DNA of 64,000 nt from Bacteriovoracaceae bacterium. GTDB taxonomy: Bacteria; Bdellovibrionota; Bacteriovoracia; Bacteriovoracales; Bacteriovoracaceae. The translations under genes and the position numbers were made by a program. The stretch covers positions 620,001-684,000 of the forward strand of contig JANJTC010000005.1 of NCBI GenBank assembly GCA_024711325.1, written 5' to 3'. Below are positions 16,625 to 25,545 of this stretch, piece by piece. The first letter of the stretch is position 1. Every line of letters begins with the position of its first letter. Under the pieces are notes generated by a model. That model made no database searches and was not told where the DNA came from. It worked only from the letters and a program-made list of their open reading frames with translations.

Positions 16625-18202
16625 ATGGCAAAAGAACTTGTGGTCAACCAGACGCACAGTGAGTCGCGTATTGCGCTCATTGAGAATGGTGAGATCTTAG
16701 ACTTCCTTATTGAGCGTCATTCCCTTAAAAATGAATCAGCACCAATCGTAGGAAATATCTACTTAGGACGCGTTTTGCGTGTCCTTCCCGGAATGCAATC
16801 GGCCTTCATTGATATCGGCCAGGAGCGCGCGGCCTTCTTGTATGTGGATGATGCTTATCTTCCAACACTGGATGAGCAGCGGGAAATGCAAAGCCGGATC
16901 GAAACGGCGGAGTCTGCCACTAAACGTTTAGGAGAAGTCATACCAGACGAATTCTCCACTCTGACAGAAACCGTTGATATGAAGTTCCGTCCGGATGTAA
17001 AAATTCAGGATTTTCTGAAAGAGGGTGATGAGATTGTGGTTCAGATTGCCAAAGAACCTATTTCAACTAAGGGTCCAAGAGTTACCCGCCATATTACCCT
17101 GGCCGGTCGTCACATCGTCTACATGCCTTTTATAGAACATACTGGTGTTTCCCGAAGGATAGAATCTGAAGAAGAAAGAAAACGTCTAAAAGATATTCTG
17201 GATTCTATTAGGCCTGAGGGGATTGGTGTCATCGCCCGTACCGTGGCAGAAACTCAAAGTTATAAAGTTTTAAAAAGCGATTACAACAATCTGGTTAAAA
17301 TCTGGAAAGACGTTCAAAAGAAAATTGAGAAGGCAAAAGCGCCTGTTGAACTTCATCAGGATCTGTCTTTCATCCAGCGGGCCCTTCGGGACATCATGGA
17401 TGAGGATGTTGATAATCTGATAGCGGATTCCAAAGCTTCAGTGAAGCAAATAGAAAAATTCATTCAAAGATTCATTCCTCATCATAAGGCCAAAATCAAA
17501 TTCTATGATGGCGAGACTCCCATCTTTGAACACTATGGCATTGATATTGAAATTGAACGAGCTCTTTCCAATCAGGTCTTTTTGAAGTCAGGCGGCTCGA
17601 TCAATATTGATCAGACAGAAGCCTTGGTTTCCATCGACGTGAATACAGGTAAATTTGTTGGTAAGAAAACTCTGGAAGATACCATCCTAAAAACCAATCT
17701 TGAAGCGGTTAAAGAAATTTCCTATCAACTAAGACTTAGAAATTGTGGTGGTATTATCATTATCGATTTCATCGATATGGAAAAAGAAGAGCACCGAAGC
17801 CAGGTATACTCAACTCTACTTGAGGCCTTGAAGAAGGATCGTTCTAAGACTAATGTACTTCCCATTTCAGGCCTGGGTCTGGTTGAGATGACCAGAAAAA
17901 GAACTCGAGACACATTGATTCGAACCATGTGTGAGCCTTGTCCTTATTGCGAAGGTGTGGGCAGAGTAAAATCGGTTGAAACGGTTAGTTTTGAAGTCAT
18001 CAGAGAACTTCAGAAAGTGATGAAGCGCACAGCTGCCAATCGAATAACACTATTTGCTCATCCTGAAGTGTGTGCCAAGCTCTCCAGTGAAGGCTTTGGC
18101 ATCATTGAATCACTTGAAGAGACTTATAACAAAACTCTTCTGGTTCGTGCGGACAATAATTATCATTCTGAACAATACGAAATCTACGCTCCGGATGCTT
18201 AG
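16625..18202 (+). CDS. rng: Ribonuclease G (RNase E/G family)
   Basis: 525 residues, the RNase G size class without the long C-terminal scaffold of RNase E. An N-terminal S1 RNA-binding domain (about 37-130: GNIYLGRVLRVLPGMQSAFIDIG) is followed by the DNase I-like catalytic domain with VSIDVNTGKFVGKK and GGIIIIDFIDM carrying the metal-binding aspartates, and by the Zn-link CEPCPYC (about 436-442) that joins subunits. It is an endoribonuclease of rRNA maturation and mRNA decay. AGGA precedes the ATG. The stop codon lies in the loop of the terminator hairpin. Confidence 0.95.
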   Translation: MAKELVVNQTHSESRIALIENGEILDFLIERHSLKNESAPIVGNIYLGRVLRVLPGMQSAFIDIGQERAAFLYVDDAYLPTLDEQREMQSRIETAESATKRLGEVIPDEFSTLTETVDMKFRPDVKIQDFLKEGDEIVVQIAKEPISTKGPRVTRHITLAGRHIVYMPFIEHTGVSRRIESEEERKRLKDILDSIRPEGIGVIARTVAETQSYKVLKSDYNNLVKIWKDVQKKIEKAKAPVELHQDLSFIQRALRDIMDEDVDNLIADSKASVKQIEKFIQRFIPHHKAKIKFYDGETPIFEHYGIDIEIERALSNQVFLKSGGSINIDQTEALVSIDVNTGKFVGKKTLEDTILKTNLEAVKEISYQLRLRNCGGIIIIDFIDMEKEEHRSQVYSTLLEALKKDRSKTNVLPISGLGLVEMTRKRTRDTLIRTMCEPCPYCEGVGRVKSVETVSFEVIRELQKVMKRTAANRITLFAHPEVCAKLSSEGFGIIESLEETYNKTLLVRADNNYHSEQYEIYAPDA

Positions 18203-18217
18203 GCATCCGGTTCTATT
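18191..18217 (+). terminator. Terminator overlapping the rng stop codon
   Basis: CCGGATGC (18191-18198), loop TTAG (18199-18202), GCATCCGG (18203-18210), then TTCTATTT. The rng stop TAG (18200-18202) is in the loop. The T tract is short. Confidence 0.65.
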
Positions 18218-19151
18218 TCAATAAATCATTTATCAGAGACCGGATCTGCTCTTTCTTTTGATCCGGTTGAAGTTTTTCTTCGCTGGAGTCCTCGTTAAAA
18301 TCGATTCTTGAGAAAGCTGATTTCATGGTCTTTTCAAGATCTTTACCCACTTCGATTTCGTTTAAGAAGTGGCGGGATTTAACGGAGGATTTAAGGTACT
18401 TCTCAGTGATATTTCGAGTGGCCTCATTAGACTTATTGTAGGTCTCTGGAAGATCAATCGAGCCGAGTCGTCCGCCGGTAATTTTAAAGATCACGGCCTT
18501 GGTCTTTTGCCCCAAGGTCAATTCTCTGTCATCAGTCAGATTTTTAAGGGCCATGGCCGAAGTGATATCAACCCGGGCCTTGATCAGCTCAATCATAATT
18601 TCTTTATTAATGCCATTTACCAGAACTTCTTCATGGGCCAGCAGTCTGTCTCGCTGATGCTCCTTGCGAAGAGCTTCTGTTATTACACTATAGAAAGATG
18701 TTTGTTTTGAATTCTCATTCAAAGAAGCTGCAATAGCATAAAAAGAGACCTCAAATTTATTGCTGTCTTTGAGAGGACTCATCTTGCGGATATTAATTTT
18801 TGAATAAAGATCATTCATGCGATGAGTGAATTCTTTAGCGGCATTCTCACTGGCTTCACTATCATCTATTTTAGAAATCTGAGCTTCCACGGATTTGACA
18901 TAACTTTCGGCAGCGTTAAATCTTGCTCCTTTGTCGGCTTCTTTATTCATAAGAACATGAAAATTCTCATTCCTGCCTTCCTCAGCATTCTGCTGGGCCA
19001 TGACGGTGGTCATTTCTTTTAAATCATCAGTCACTTTCGAAATCCGCTCAGTGGACTTTTCAGTATTTTGGGTTCTTTTATCCAGCTCTTTAACTTTTGA
19101 GCAGGCACCTGTGAGTAATAAACAGGCAAGAACCATTGATGATGTTTTCAT
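18213..19151 (-). CDS. Predicted lipoprotein, unknown function
   Basis: 312 residues. The N-terminus is a lipoprotein signal (MKTSSMVLACLLLTGAC) with lipobox LTGAC, so Cys17 should be lipidated. The mature part starts with a Lys/Glu/Thr-rich helical stretch that predicts a coiled coil (SKVKELDKRTQNTEKSTER), followed by a mostly helical domain with no recognisable motif. AAGGAG precedes the ATG. It converges on rng. No relation to known families is visible; peptidoglycan or outer-membrane attachment is only a guess. Confidence 0.7.
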   Translation of the reverse strand: MKTSSMVLACLLLTGACSKVKELDKRTQNTEKSTERISKVTDDLKEMTTVMAQQNAEEGRNENFHVLMNKEADKGARFNAAESYVKSVEAQISKIDDSEASENAAKEFTHRMNDLYSKINIRKMSPLKDSNKFEVSFYAIAASLNENSKQTSFYSVITEALRKEHQRDRLLAHEEVLVNGINKEIMIELIKARVDITSAMALKNLTDDRELTLGQKTKAVIFKITGGRLGSIDLPETYNKSNEATRNITEKYLKSSVKSRHFLNEIEVGKDLEKTMKSAFSRIDFNEDSSEEKLQPDQKKEQIRSLINDLLK

Positions 19152-19463
19152 GAGAAGCTCCTTAAATAGATAAGAAGCATATTAAGTCAGAATACAGGGG
19201 AGCACTCTTGTGGCGGTAAACATGAAAGGGGGTGTAAAAATAATAGGCGGCCATTTAAACTGTAATTCCTTGAAATTTGGTATTCCGTTTTTCCTTAGTA
19301 ATGAAATAGAGTATTTAAGGTGCTTAGCGTTGTCGCTCTGGCTCTTAAGAAAGCCTTGGCCAGTTAAGGGACCTTGTGTTAATTTCCCCACTGACATTCA
19401 TTACTTATTTCATTCTCGCTCATAGCAATAGTGTTATGGGCTTTTTATAATCCAGGAGGAAAT
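19152..19463. other. Long leader/intergenic region before rpsF
   Basis: 312 bases with no gene I can support; open frames here look non-coding. The right part contains small hairpins, for example AGCG-TTGT-CGCT and CTGGC/GCCAG around 19325-19366, so a structured 5' leader is likely. In many bacteria an S6:S18 complex represses its own mRNA by binding such a leader; I cannot identify that motif by eye. No confident promoter was found. Confidence 0.4.
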
Positions 19464-20078
19464 ATGATCTACGAAACGGCTTTCGTCGTTCGCCCGGACG
19501 CATCTGAGGAAGTTGTAACTTCCATCAAGAACTCCCTAGCTGAAACTTTCAAAGAGTTTGGCGCAGAAGTTCTAGTCACTGATTCATGGGGGGTGAAAAC
19601 TTTCGCTCAACCAACTGAATCTGGCCTTAAAAAAGGCGCTTACCACTATTTCATGTACAAAGGTGCTGGTAACCTTAACGCAGAAATCGAGCGTAGGTTC
19701 CGTATTAACGAACATCTTGTTCGTCACCTTATCATCAAATTAGGTGAAGACAGACATCAAGCTGACATCGTTAAGAACTACAAAAACCCTAATCATACTC
19801 AAGCTGCAGAGATTGATGATGAAGGTGGTTTCGGTGGTGACGATAAAGACAAGAAAATGCACTCTAAGCGCAAATCTTGTTGGTTCTCAGCTAAGAAAAC
19901 ATCTCCAGATTGGAAAGACCCTAAGTCTTATTCTTGGCTAGTTAACGAGTTCGGAAAAATTTCTCCAGCTCGTATCACTGGTTTGACTCCGACTTTCCAG
20001 CGTCGTGCAAACGAAGCTATTAAGCGCGGTCGTAACATGCTTCTTATCAGCTACCAGTCTAACGAAACTGCTCGTTAA
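19464..20078 (+). CDS. rpsF-rpsR: Ribosomal proteins S6 and S18 fused in one reading frame
   Basis: 204 residues from the ATG at 19464, preceded by a perfect AGGAGGA 3 nt upstream. Residues 1-105 are ribosomal protein S6 (MIYETAFVVRPD at the start, later NAEIERRFRINEHLVRHLIIKL). An acidic, glycine-rich linker follows (about 112-132). Residues about 134-200 are ribosomal protein S18: KRKSCWFSAKK, then FGKISPARITGLTPTFQR and NEAIKRGRNMLLISY. No stop codon, frameshift or good internal ribosome-binding site separates them; one internal ATG (Met132) lacks an adequate Shine-Dalgarno. S6 and S18 bind each other on the 30S platform, so a tethered dimer is structurally plausible. Neighbours (DUF2232, rplI, dnaB) are the usual ones for separate rpsF and rpsR. 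Confidence 0.95.
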   Translation: MIYETAFVVRPDASEEVVTSIKNSLAETFKEFGAEVLVTDSWGVKTFAQPTESGLKKGAYHYFMYKGAGNLNAEIERRFRINEHLVRHLIIKLGEDRHQADIVKNYKNPNHTQAAEIDDEGGFGGDDKDKKMHSKRKSCWFSAKKTSPDWKDPKSYSWLVNEFGKISPARITGLTPTFQRRANEAIKRGRNMLLISYQSNETAR

Positions 20079-20097
20079 TCTGGGATTTTAAACTGGT

Positions 20098-21078
20098 ATG
20101 AATACTGAAGTGATGCAAACACCACAATTATCGACAGGAAGACTGCTCCTCTTAGGCGCATCCTCTGTTATTTTGTGCATTAGTTTCATCATGGCAATAT
20201 TCGCTCCTTTTCCATTGGCCTTGGCCATCATCCTTTATGGAAGAACCAAAGGCTATCTGGCCGGCTTAGCTGGACTCATTTTGAGTTTTGTTTTTGCCAG
20301 CCTGGTTTATGGAGACCTGACGCTGTTTGGATTCTACATTTGTGTGTTTGTTTTCGGAGTTGGTATCGCTGAAATTGTCCAGAGGGGAGTTTCTCCTGTT
20401 AAGGGCATGGTAAGTTTTGGACTGGGTTTTATCCTGTTTATAGCTGCCAGTTTTGGTTTACTGATGAACAGTATGAAAACGACGCCTAAAGAATTTATCC
20501 TCCAGCAGATTGAGAAGAGTTCGGACAAGATTGCCGAGCAGAAAAAAGCAGTTGAACTTAGCGGGGACAAAGACTCCATTCAAGTTCTTCAATTGCTTGA
20601 CCGTCCTGATTTACTGGCCAAAGAAATGATTGAATCATTTCCAAGCTATCTATTCATGGGCGTGTTTCTCATGCTTTGGTTCAATATGTTTCTGGTACTT
20701 AAAAGCCGCAGGCTTTTACTTTCAGGGCATGACTTCCCGTACTCGGAGATGAACCTTTTGAATTTCAAAGTCCCTTTTGGGTATGTCCTGGTTCTGGTAG
20801 CAGGTCTTGTACTTGCCGTCTGGGGAGAGACTTTGGGGTCCACTGTTTATGAAACCATTGGTCACACGATCATTTATTGTCTTGGAATATTTTATTTCTT
20901 TCAGGGCTTTGGTGTTTTTAGTGATCTTTTGAACTTTCTGGGCATTGTAGGTTTTTTTCGTACCTTGATCGTGATGATTACCATCTTCATGGCAAGCTAC
21001 CTCATCGCAGTCGCCGGTTTATTTGATAATTGGTTTGATTTCAGAAAGTATTTTGTAAAACGTAAAACTGAAGATTAA
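20098..21078 (+). CDS. DUF2232 (YybS-like) multi-spanning membrane protein
   Basis: 326 residues with about eight hydrophobic segments: several between 15 and 130, then a hydrophilic helical insert (about 125-175), then more between 180 and 315. The pattern and the position between rpsR and rplI match the DUF2232/YybS family, whose function is unknown. The charged insert is predicted to face the cytoplasm. It starts 19 nt after the S6-S18 gene and ends 16 nt before rplI, so it is likely in the same transcript. Confidence 0.7.
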   Translation: MNTEVMQTPQLSTGRLLLLGASSVILCISFIMAIFAPFPLALAIILYGRTKGYLAGLAGLILSFVFASLVYGDLTLFGFYICVFVFGVGIAEIVQRGVSPVKGMVSFGLGFILFIAASFGLLMNSMKTTPKEFILQQIEKSSDKIAEQKKAVELSGDKDSIQVLQLLDRPDLLAKEMIESFPSYLFMGVFLMLWFNMFLVLKSRRLLLSGHDFPYSEMNLLNFKVPFGYVLVLVAGLVLAVWGETLGSTVYETIGHTIIYCLGIFYFFQGFGVFSDLLNFLGIVGFFRTLIVMITIFMASYLIAVAGLFDNWFDFRKYFVKRKTED

Positions 21079-21094
21079 TTTTTAGGAGAACAAT

Positions 21095-21667
21095 ATGAAA
21101 GTCATCCTTATAGAAAAGGTTAAGGCCTTAGGAACAATCGGGGAGATCGTAAACGTATCTGCCGGTTTCGCTCGTAACTATCTTTTCCCGAAGAAATTCG
21201 CGATCCTTGCTGACGATAAGAACGCAAACGTTCTTAAAGATAAGCAAAAAGCACTAGCTAAGAAAGTTGCTGCTGAAAAAGCAGAAGCTGAAGCTGCTAA
21301 GAAAAAAATCGAAGGCATCACTGTTGAGCTTATCAAGAAGGTTGGAGCTAACGGTCGTCTTTTCGGTGCTGTTACATCTCAGGAAATTGCTAAAGAACTA
21401 GAAAAACAAGGCGTTTCAATTGAACGTCGTCTTCTTTCTTTTGACGGTTCAATCAAGTCTCTCGGGACTTATGACGTTAAAGCTAAGCTTTTCAATGATG
21501 TTGTAGCTACATTCAAACTTAAAGTTACTATGGATGCCGCTATGGCCGAGCAACTTAAGAAAGAACAAGCTGAAGCTCAGAGACGTAATGCTGAGAAAAA
21601 AGCTAAAGCTGAAGCTGCCAAAGCTGAAGCTGCTGCCGCTGCAGAAGCTGCTGCAAACGAAGAATAA
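21095..21667 (+). CDS. rplI: Ribosomal protein L9 with Ala/Lys/Glu-rich extension
   Basis: 190 residues. The N-terminal rRNA-binding domain has the L9 signature region (MKVILIEKVKALGTIGEIV then VSAGFARNYLFPKKFA), followed by the long connecting helix and the C-terminal domain (LFGAVTSQEIAKELE). Typical L9 is about 150 residues; the last 40 here are a low-complexity Ala/Glu/Lys helix that extends beyond the usual end. TTAGGAG precedes the ATG and a strong terminator follows. Confidence 0.95.
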   Translation: MKVILIEKVKALGTIGEIVNVSAGFARNYLFPKKFAILADDKNANVLKDKQKALAKKVAAEKAEAEAAKKKIEGITVELIKKVGANGRLFGAVTSQEIAKELEKQGVSIERRLLSFDGSIKSLGTYDVKAKLFNDVVATFKLKVTMDAAMAEQLKKEQAEAQRRNAEKKAKAEAAKAEAAAAAEAAANEE

Positions 21668-21684
21668 TTTCTTTATCTCAATGA

Positions 21685-21717
21685 GACCGGAGAGCAATCT
21701 CCGGTCTTTTTCTTCTT
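21685..21717 (+). terminator. Terminator after rplI
   Basis: GACCGGAGA (21685-21693), loop GCAA, TCTCCGGTC (21698-21706), then TTTTTCTTCTTT. Nine perfect pairs with a stable tetraloop. Confidence 0.9.
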
Positions 21718-21733
21718 TGATATCAGGGGGTCC

Positions 21734-23077
21734 ATGATGGCCAATCCACAGAACGAACTACCTCATGACATTGGTGCCGAAAAAGCACTTTTAGGTTGTT
21801 TACTCATCGATAATTCAAGCTTCGATGAAATCTCGGATATAAACCTTGAGTCAGTGGATTTTTATCACCCTCAGTACGGGATTATCTTTCAGGCGGTTAA
21901 AGACCTTCACATGGAGGCCATGCCGTTTGATATTGTAACCGTTGCTTCGAAATTAAATGATCATGGAAAACTGGAAAAAATTGGCGGACAAACTGCCCTT
22001 GTCACTATTTGTGATGAAATCGGCTCGGCCGCTAACGTTGAATACTATGCCCGCCTGATCAAACAAAAAAGTATGCTTCGCGAAGTTGTCAGAACTGCAA
22101 CTCGTATCATGCAAACGGGAACAAATTTTTCCGGTAACGTGGAAGACTTCCTCCAGGAAGTAGAATCGAGTTTTTTTAAACTCACAGCTCAAACTAAAAA
22201 TAATAAAATGATTCCTCTAAAGCAGGCGCTTTATGAGAATTTAAAAGAACTTGAAAAACCTGCCCGTGCTAAGGGTGAGATTATGGGTGTATCGACGGGC
22301 TTTGCCTCAATCGACCGCTCGCTTTTAGGTTTACAACCGGGGCAGTTAGTTTTGATTGCGGCCCGTCCCGGTATGGGAAAAACCGCCCTGGCACTTAACT
22401 GGGCAGTGGCCGCTGCCAGGCAGACCAATATGGCCGTGGCGGTATTTTCTTACGAGATGATGTATGCAGAACTTTCCATGCGTCTTCTGGCCTCAGAGGC
22501 CTGTGTTGATGGTAGAAAACTAAAAACCAAAGAATTTAATGAAATGGATTTGCGTTCAATCTCGAATGCCATCCAAAAACTATCTAATCTTAAACTTTAT
22601 ATTAACGATTCAGGTTCAACCAACTTGATGGATATTCGCTCATATTGCCGTAAGCTTAAAGCTGAGCAGGGTCTTGCCATGATTGTGGTGGATTATCTTC
22701 AGATCATGCCTATGCACGTTAAGAAGCAGAATCGTGAACAGGAAATTGCTGAGCTCTCCCGTGGATTTAAAATGCTCGCTAACGAGCTTGAGATCCCTGT
22801 TGTGGCCCTGTCACAGCTAAACCGAACAGCGGCTTCCAGAACTGACCGACGTCCTCAATTGCAGGATCTGCGAGAATCAGGTTCACTTGAACAGGATGCC
22901 AACATTGTTTGTCTGATTCACCGTGAAGAGTATTACGATCCCATGACTCCTAAAAAAGGTATCGCTGAAATCATTATTGCCAAAAACCGAAACGGCGAAC
23001 CTGGAACAGTAGAACTCTCTTGGATTGGATCCCAGACTAAGTTTGCTGATTTAGCTCCTGGTAAAACTGAGCAGTAA
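21734..23077 (+). CDS. dnaB: Replicative DNA helicase DnaB
   Basis: 447 residues. The N-terminal helical domain starts with NELPHDIGAEKALLGCLLID; the RecA-like helicase domain carries Walker A ARPGMGKTALALN (near 207), IVVDYLQIM (Walker B) and the conserved ALSQLNR plus DLRESGSLEQDA blocks. It unwinds DNA at the replication fork as a hexameric ring. The start is one of two adjacent ATGs behind AGGGGG. It follows the rplI terminator, and its stop overlaps the ATG of pabB by one base. Confidence 0.97.
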   Translation: MMANPQNELPHDIGAEKALLGCLLIDNSSFDEISDINLESVDFYHPQYGIIFQAVKDLHMEAMPFDIVTVASKLNDHGKLEKIGGQTALVTICDEIGSAANVEYYARLIKQKSMLREVVRTATRIMQTGTNFSGNVEDFLQEVESSFFKLTAQTKNNKMIPLKQALYENLKELEKPARAKGEIMGVSTGFASIDRSLLGLQPGQLVLIAARPGMGKTALALNWAVAAARQTNMAVAVFSYEMMYAELSMRLLASEACVDGRKLKTKEFNEMDLRSISNAIQKLSNLKLYINDSGSTNLMDIRSYCRKLKAEQGLAMIVVDYLQIMPMHVKKQNREQEIAELSRGFKMLANELEIPVVALSQLNRTAASRTDRRPQLQDLRESGSLEQDANIVCLIHREEYYDPMTPKKGIAEIIIAKNRNGEPGTVELSWIGSQTKFADLAPGKTEQ

Positions 23078-24237
23078 TGATCTTTTCAAAGTTTAAGTGG
23101 AATGAATCATCTCTTCTTGAGTTAACCAGACCTAAAAGTGCTTACATCTATTATCGTACAACCCGCTTTAATCTACTGACAGGATTTCCTGAAGTTTACC
23201 GACTGGATTTATTTTTAAAGCGTCTGGATGAAATGAAGATTCAGGATAAGGTGAAAAATCCCACTGTGTTTCATCTTTATTATGAACTCGGACTCATCCT
23301 GATGGGACTGGGACATACCGTTGATGAAAATGCACCAATAGCCATTGAAATTGAGTATGAAACCAAGCGGTTTAAAAAGATTCCGAAAGGGCGCATAGAC
23401 AATTTGCCTTTAAAGTCACTTGAACGTCCTACTTGGTCAGAATACAAGGAAGCCTTTAACCACATTCAGGAGCATCTTCTGGATGGAAATTGTTATCAGG
23501 TTAATCTCACTTATCCTTTTGAGTTTGTAACTGAAGAATATATTGACCCCAGGGATATCTGTGATTTCTTCTTTTCGCGCAAGGGCCTTGGCGCCTATGC
23601 TCACGCCACTTTTTTAGGTGATGAGATGTTTCTCAGCAATTCTCCTGAGTGCCTCTTCCGGTACCGTGATGACAAAATTTTCACCATGCCTATTAAGGGT
23701 ACCGCTAGAAGAGGAAAAGGATGGAAAAAAGAATGGGAAAGAATGCTCCAGGATCCCAAAGAAGAAGGTGAGCTAAATATGATCACTGATCTTCTTAGAA
23801 ATGATTTGAATCGTCTGGAAAGTCCCAGGGCCCGGGTCTTGAAAAAAAGAGTCCCTCTTCTGGTGCCAGGACTGCTTCATCAGTCCTCCGTTCTTTCTGT
23901 TAAACTGGATCACCCATTATCACTCTTAAAAACCATAGAGAGTTTATTTCCTGGAGGCAGTGTCACTGGTGCTCCCAAAAAACGGGTAATGGAAATCATC
24001 CAGGAAACTGAACGCTATTCTCGAGGCCTCTACACCGGCTCTACGCTGTTGTGCTTAGGTGACCGTAAGATTGCTAACATCAACATCAGAACCGCCACGA
24101 TCTCCACTGGGGACCGAATATGGAAGTATGGTGCCGGCGGAGGCATAACGTTACTTTCTAAGGCCACAAGTGAATATCAAGAAATGGAGGCCAAGGTAGC
24201 GAGTTTTCTAACATTGTTAAAGACTCCGGGTTACTAG
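23077..24237 (+). CDS. pabB: Aminodeoxychorismate synthase component I (PabB-like chorismate-binding enzyme)
   Basis: 386 residues, essentially the chorismate-binding domain with a shortened N-terminus. Conserved blocks: GNCYQVNLTYPFEF, SNSPECLFRY, MPIKGTARRG (the catalytic-region PIKGT typical of PabB), DLLRNDLNR and SLFPGGSVTGAPKKR. It makes 4-amino-4-deoxychorismate for folate using ammonia from a glutamine amidotransferase; no pabA or pabC is in the window. The PIKGT motif favours PabB over anthranilate synthase. Directly coupled to dnaB (TAATG overlap). Confidence 0.85.
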   Translation: MIFSKFKWNESSLLELTRPKSAYIYYRTTRFNLLTGFPEVYRLDLFLKRLDEMKIQDKVKNPTVFHLYYELGLILMGLGHTVDENAPIAIEIEYETKRFKKIPKGRIDNLPLKSLERPTWSEYKEAFNHIQEHLLDGNCYQVNLTYPFEFVTEEYIDPRDICDFFFSRKGLGAYAHATFLGDEMFLSNSPECLFRYRDDKIFTMPIKGTARRGKGWKKEWERMLQDPKEEGELNMITDLLRNDLNRLESPRARVLKKRVPLLVPGLLHQSSVLSVKLDHPLSLLKTIESLFPGGSVTGAPKKRVMEIIQETERYSRGLYTGSTLLCLGDRKIANINIRTATISTGDRIWKYGAGGGITLLSKATSEYQEMEAKVASFLTLLKTPGY

Positions 24238-24406
24238 GTAGAAATTTAGTAATTCCATCAACTTAAAGTGCTTCTCTCAAGAATAACCTAACATCATCTT
24301 ACATCAGCCCCCCCCTTGATTGACTTTCATTTTGGTCCAAAGATACGCTTTCTTCACACGAGCTACTAAATGGATTTATGTGGCCCAAATGTTCAAGGAG
24401 TACAGA

Positions 24407-24619
24407 ATGACAACAACTCTGACCACGAATGGTCATGAAGTTAAAAGCGGGAAAGTTAGTTTAGAAGTACTGGCCAAGATGACCGGTTTTCCCGTCGAAA
24501 TGATCAAAGAAGAAATCTTCAAAGGTGAAGGGACTGACCAGGTATCCCTGGACGATCTTCGGACTGCGATGCTTTCTTATATTGATTCCACCATGCTCAT
24601 TAACGAAGAAGAAAAATAG
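24407..24619 (+). CDS. Small protein of unknown function (70 aa)
   Basis: I start it at the ATG 24407, which has AAGGAG 6 nt upstream; the longer frame from 24320 lacks support. The product (MTTTLTTNGHEVKSGKVSLE...) contains a segment SLEVLAKMTGFPVEMIKEEIF that looks like a short helix-turn-helix or helical bundle, then an acidic tail. It has its own strong terminator. No family recognised; a small cytosolic regulator is possible. Confidence 0.6.
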   Translation: MTTTLTTNGHEVKSGKVSLEVLAKMTGFPVEMIKEEIFKGEGTDQVSLDDLRTAMLSYIDSTMLINEEEK

Positions 24620-24650
24620 AAAAAAGCCCCGCCACGGCGGGGCTTTTTTG
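24619..24650 (+). terminator. Strong bidirectional terminator
   Basis: GAAAAAAGCCCCGC (24619-24632) pairs with GCGGGGCTTTTTT (24637-24649); loop CACG. The A tract on the left and T tract on the right make it functional on both strands. It separates the 70-residue gene from motA. Confidence 0.92.
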
Positions 24651-24777
24651 TGTTTTGCGTTTCTTTTCAATTTTTCCGAAGTTGATTAATATTCTCCAGT
24701 AAAACCAAACATTTAAGTTCATTTCTAAGATTCCGATACTTTATCCATAAAGACTCTTTTTTGTTCGAAGGTGATCT

Positions 24778-25542
24778 ATGGATATTTCTACAGTAGCTGG
24801 TTTGGCCCTTGCAACTCTTGCAATTATTGGATCGATTCTTTACGGATCTCCACTCACAATCTTCATTGATATCCCATCGATATTTGTTGTGATCGGAGGA
24901 GTGACTGCGGCGACAATGATTAAATGGCCAATGGACTATGTTAAGGGTCTCATCACAATTTTCATGAAATCAATTTTTAATTCAACCCCTGATCCAAAAG
25001 GGATGATTGAAGAGATTCAAAAACTTGCCGAGACGGCCCGACGTGAATCAGTTTTTGCTCTGGAAAAAGTTCCGGTAGAAGATAAATTTTTAAAGAAAGC
25101 GGTCACACTTGCTGCCGATAACCGTCCGCCGGAAGTGATCACATCAATTCTTTCTTTAGAGATCGCTGCGATGGAAGACCGTCATGCTAAAGGGGTTGAT
25201 ATTCTGGAAGGGATGGGAGCTGATGGTCCTGCCTTCGGAATGATCGGTACCTTGATTGGTCTGGTTCAGATGTTGCAGAACATGTCTGATCCCTCTTCAA
25301 TTGGTCCCGCAATGGCGGTGGCCCTACTAACAACATTTTATGGTTCTGTGATTGCAAACGTTTTTACCATTCCAGTTGCAGGGAAATTAAAACTTCGCTC
25401 TAAGCAAGAATCAACTAAGATGAATATTATTGTTGCTGGAGTTTTAGGGATTGTTGCCGGAGAAAACCCACGGGTAATTCGAGAGAAACTAGATTCATTC
25501 CTTCCTCCTAAGGATCGTCTGGTTGAGGAAAAGAAGGAGTAA
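24778..25542 (+). CDS. motA: Flagellar motor stator protein MotA
   Basis: 254 residues with four membrane segments (two near the start, two around 150-205) and a cytoplasmic loop rich in charge between them. The block GMGADGPAFGMIGTLIGLVQML is the conserved TM3 region and MAVALLTTFYGSVIANV the TM4 region of MotA/PomA. MotA surrounds MotB and couples ion flow to rotation through FliG. An AAGGTGAT ribosome-binding site precedes the ATG; motB starts 3 nt after the stop. H+ versus Na+ use cannot be decided here. Confidence 0.93.
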   Translation: MDISTVAGLALATLAIIGSILYGSPLTIFIDIPSIFVVIGGVTAATMIKWPMDYVKGLITIFMKSIFNSTPDPKGMIEEIQKLAETARRESVFALEKVPVEDKFLKKAVTLAADNRPPEVITSILSLEIAAMEDRHAKGVDILEGMGADGPAFGMIGTLIGLVQMLQNMSDPSSIGPAMAVALLTTFYGSVIANVFTIPVAGKLKLRSKQESTKMNIIVAGVLGIVAGENPRVIREKLDSFLPPKDRLVEEKKE

Positions 25543-25545
25543 GTT

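Noticed and set aside
19210..19425. 71-codon open frame before rpsF
   Set aside because: No ribosome-binding site, composition unlike neighbouring proteins, and it sits in the likely rpsF leader.
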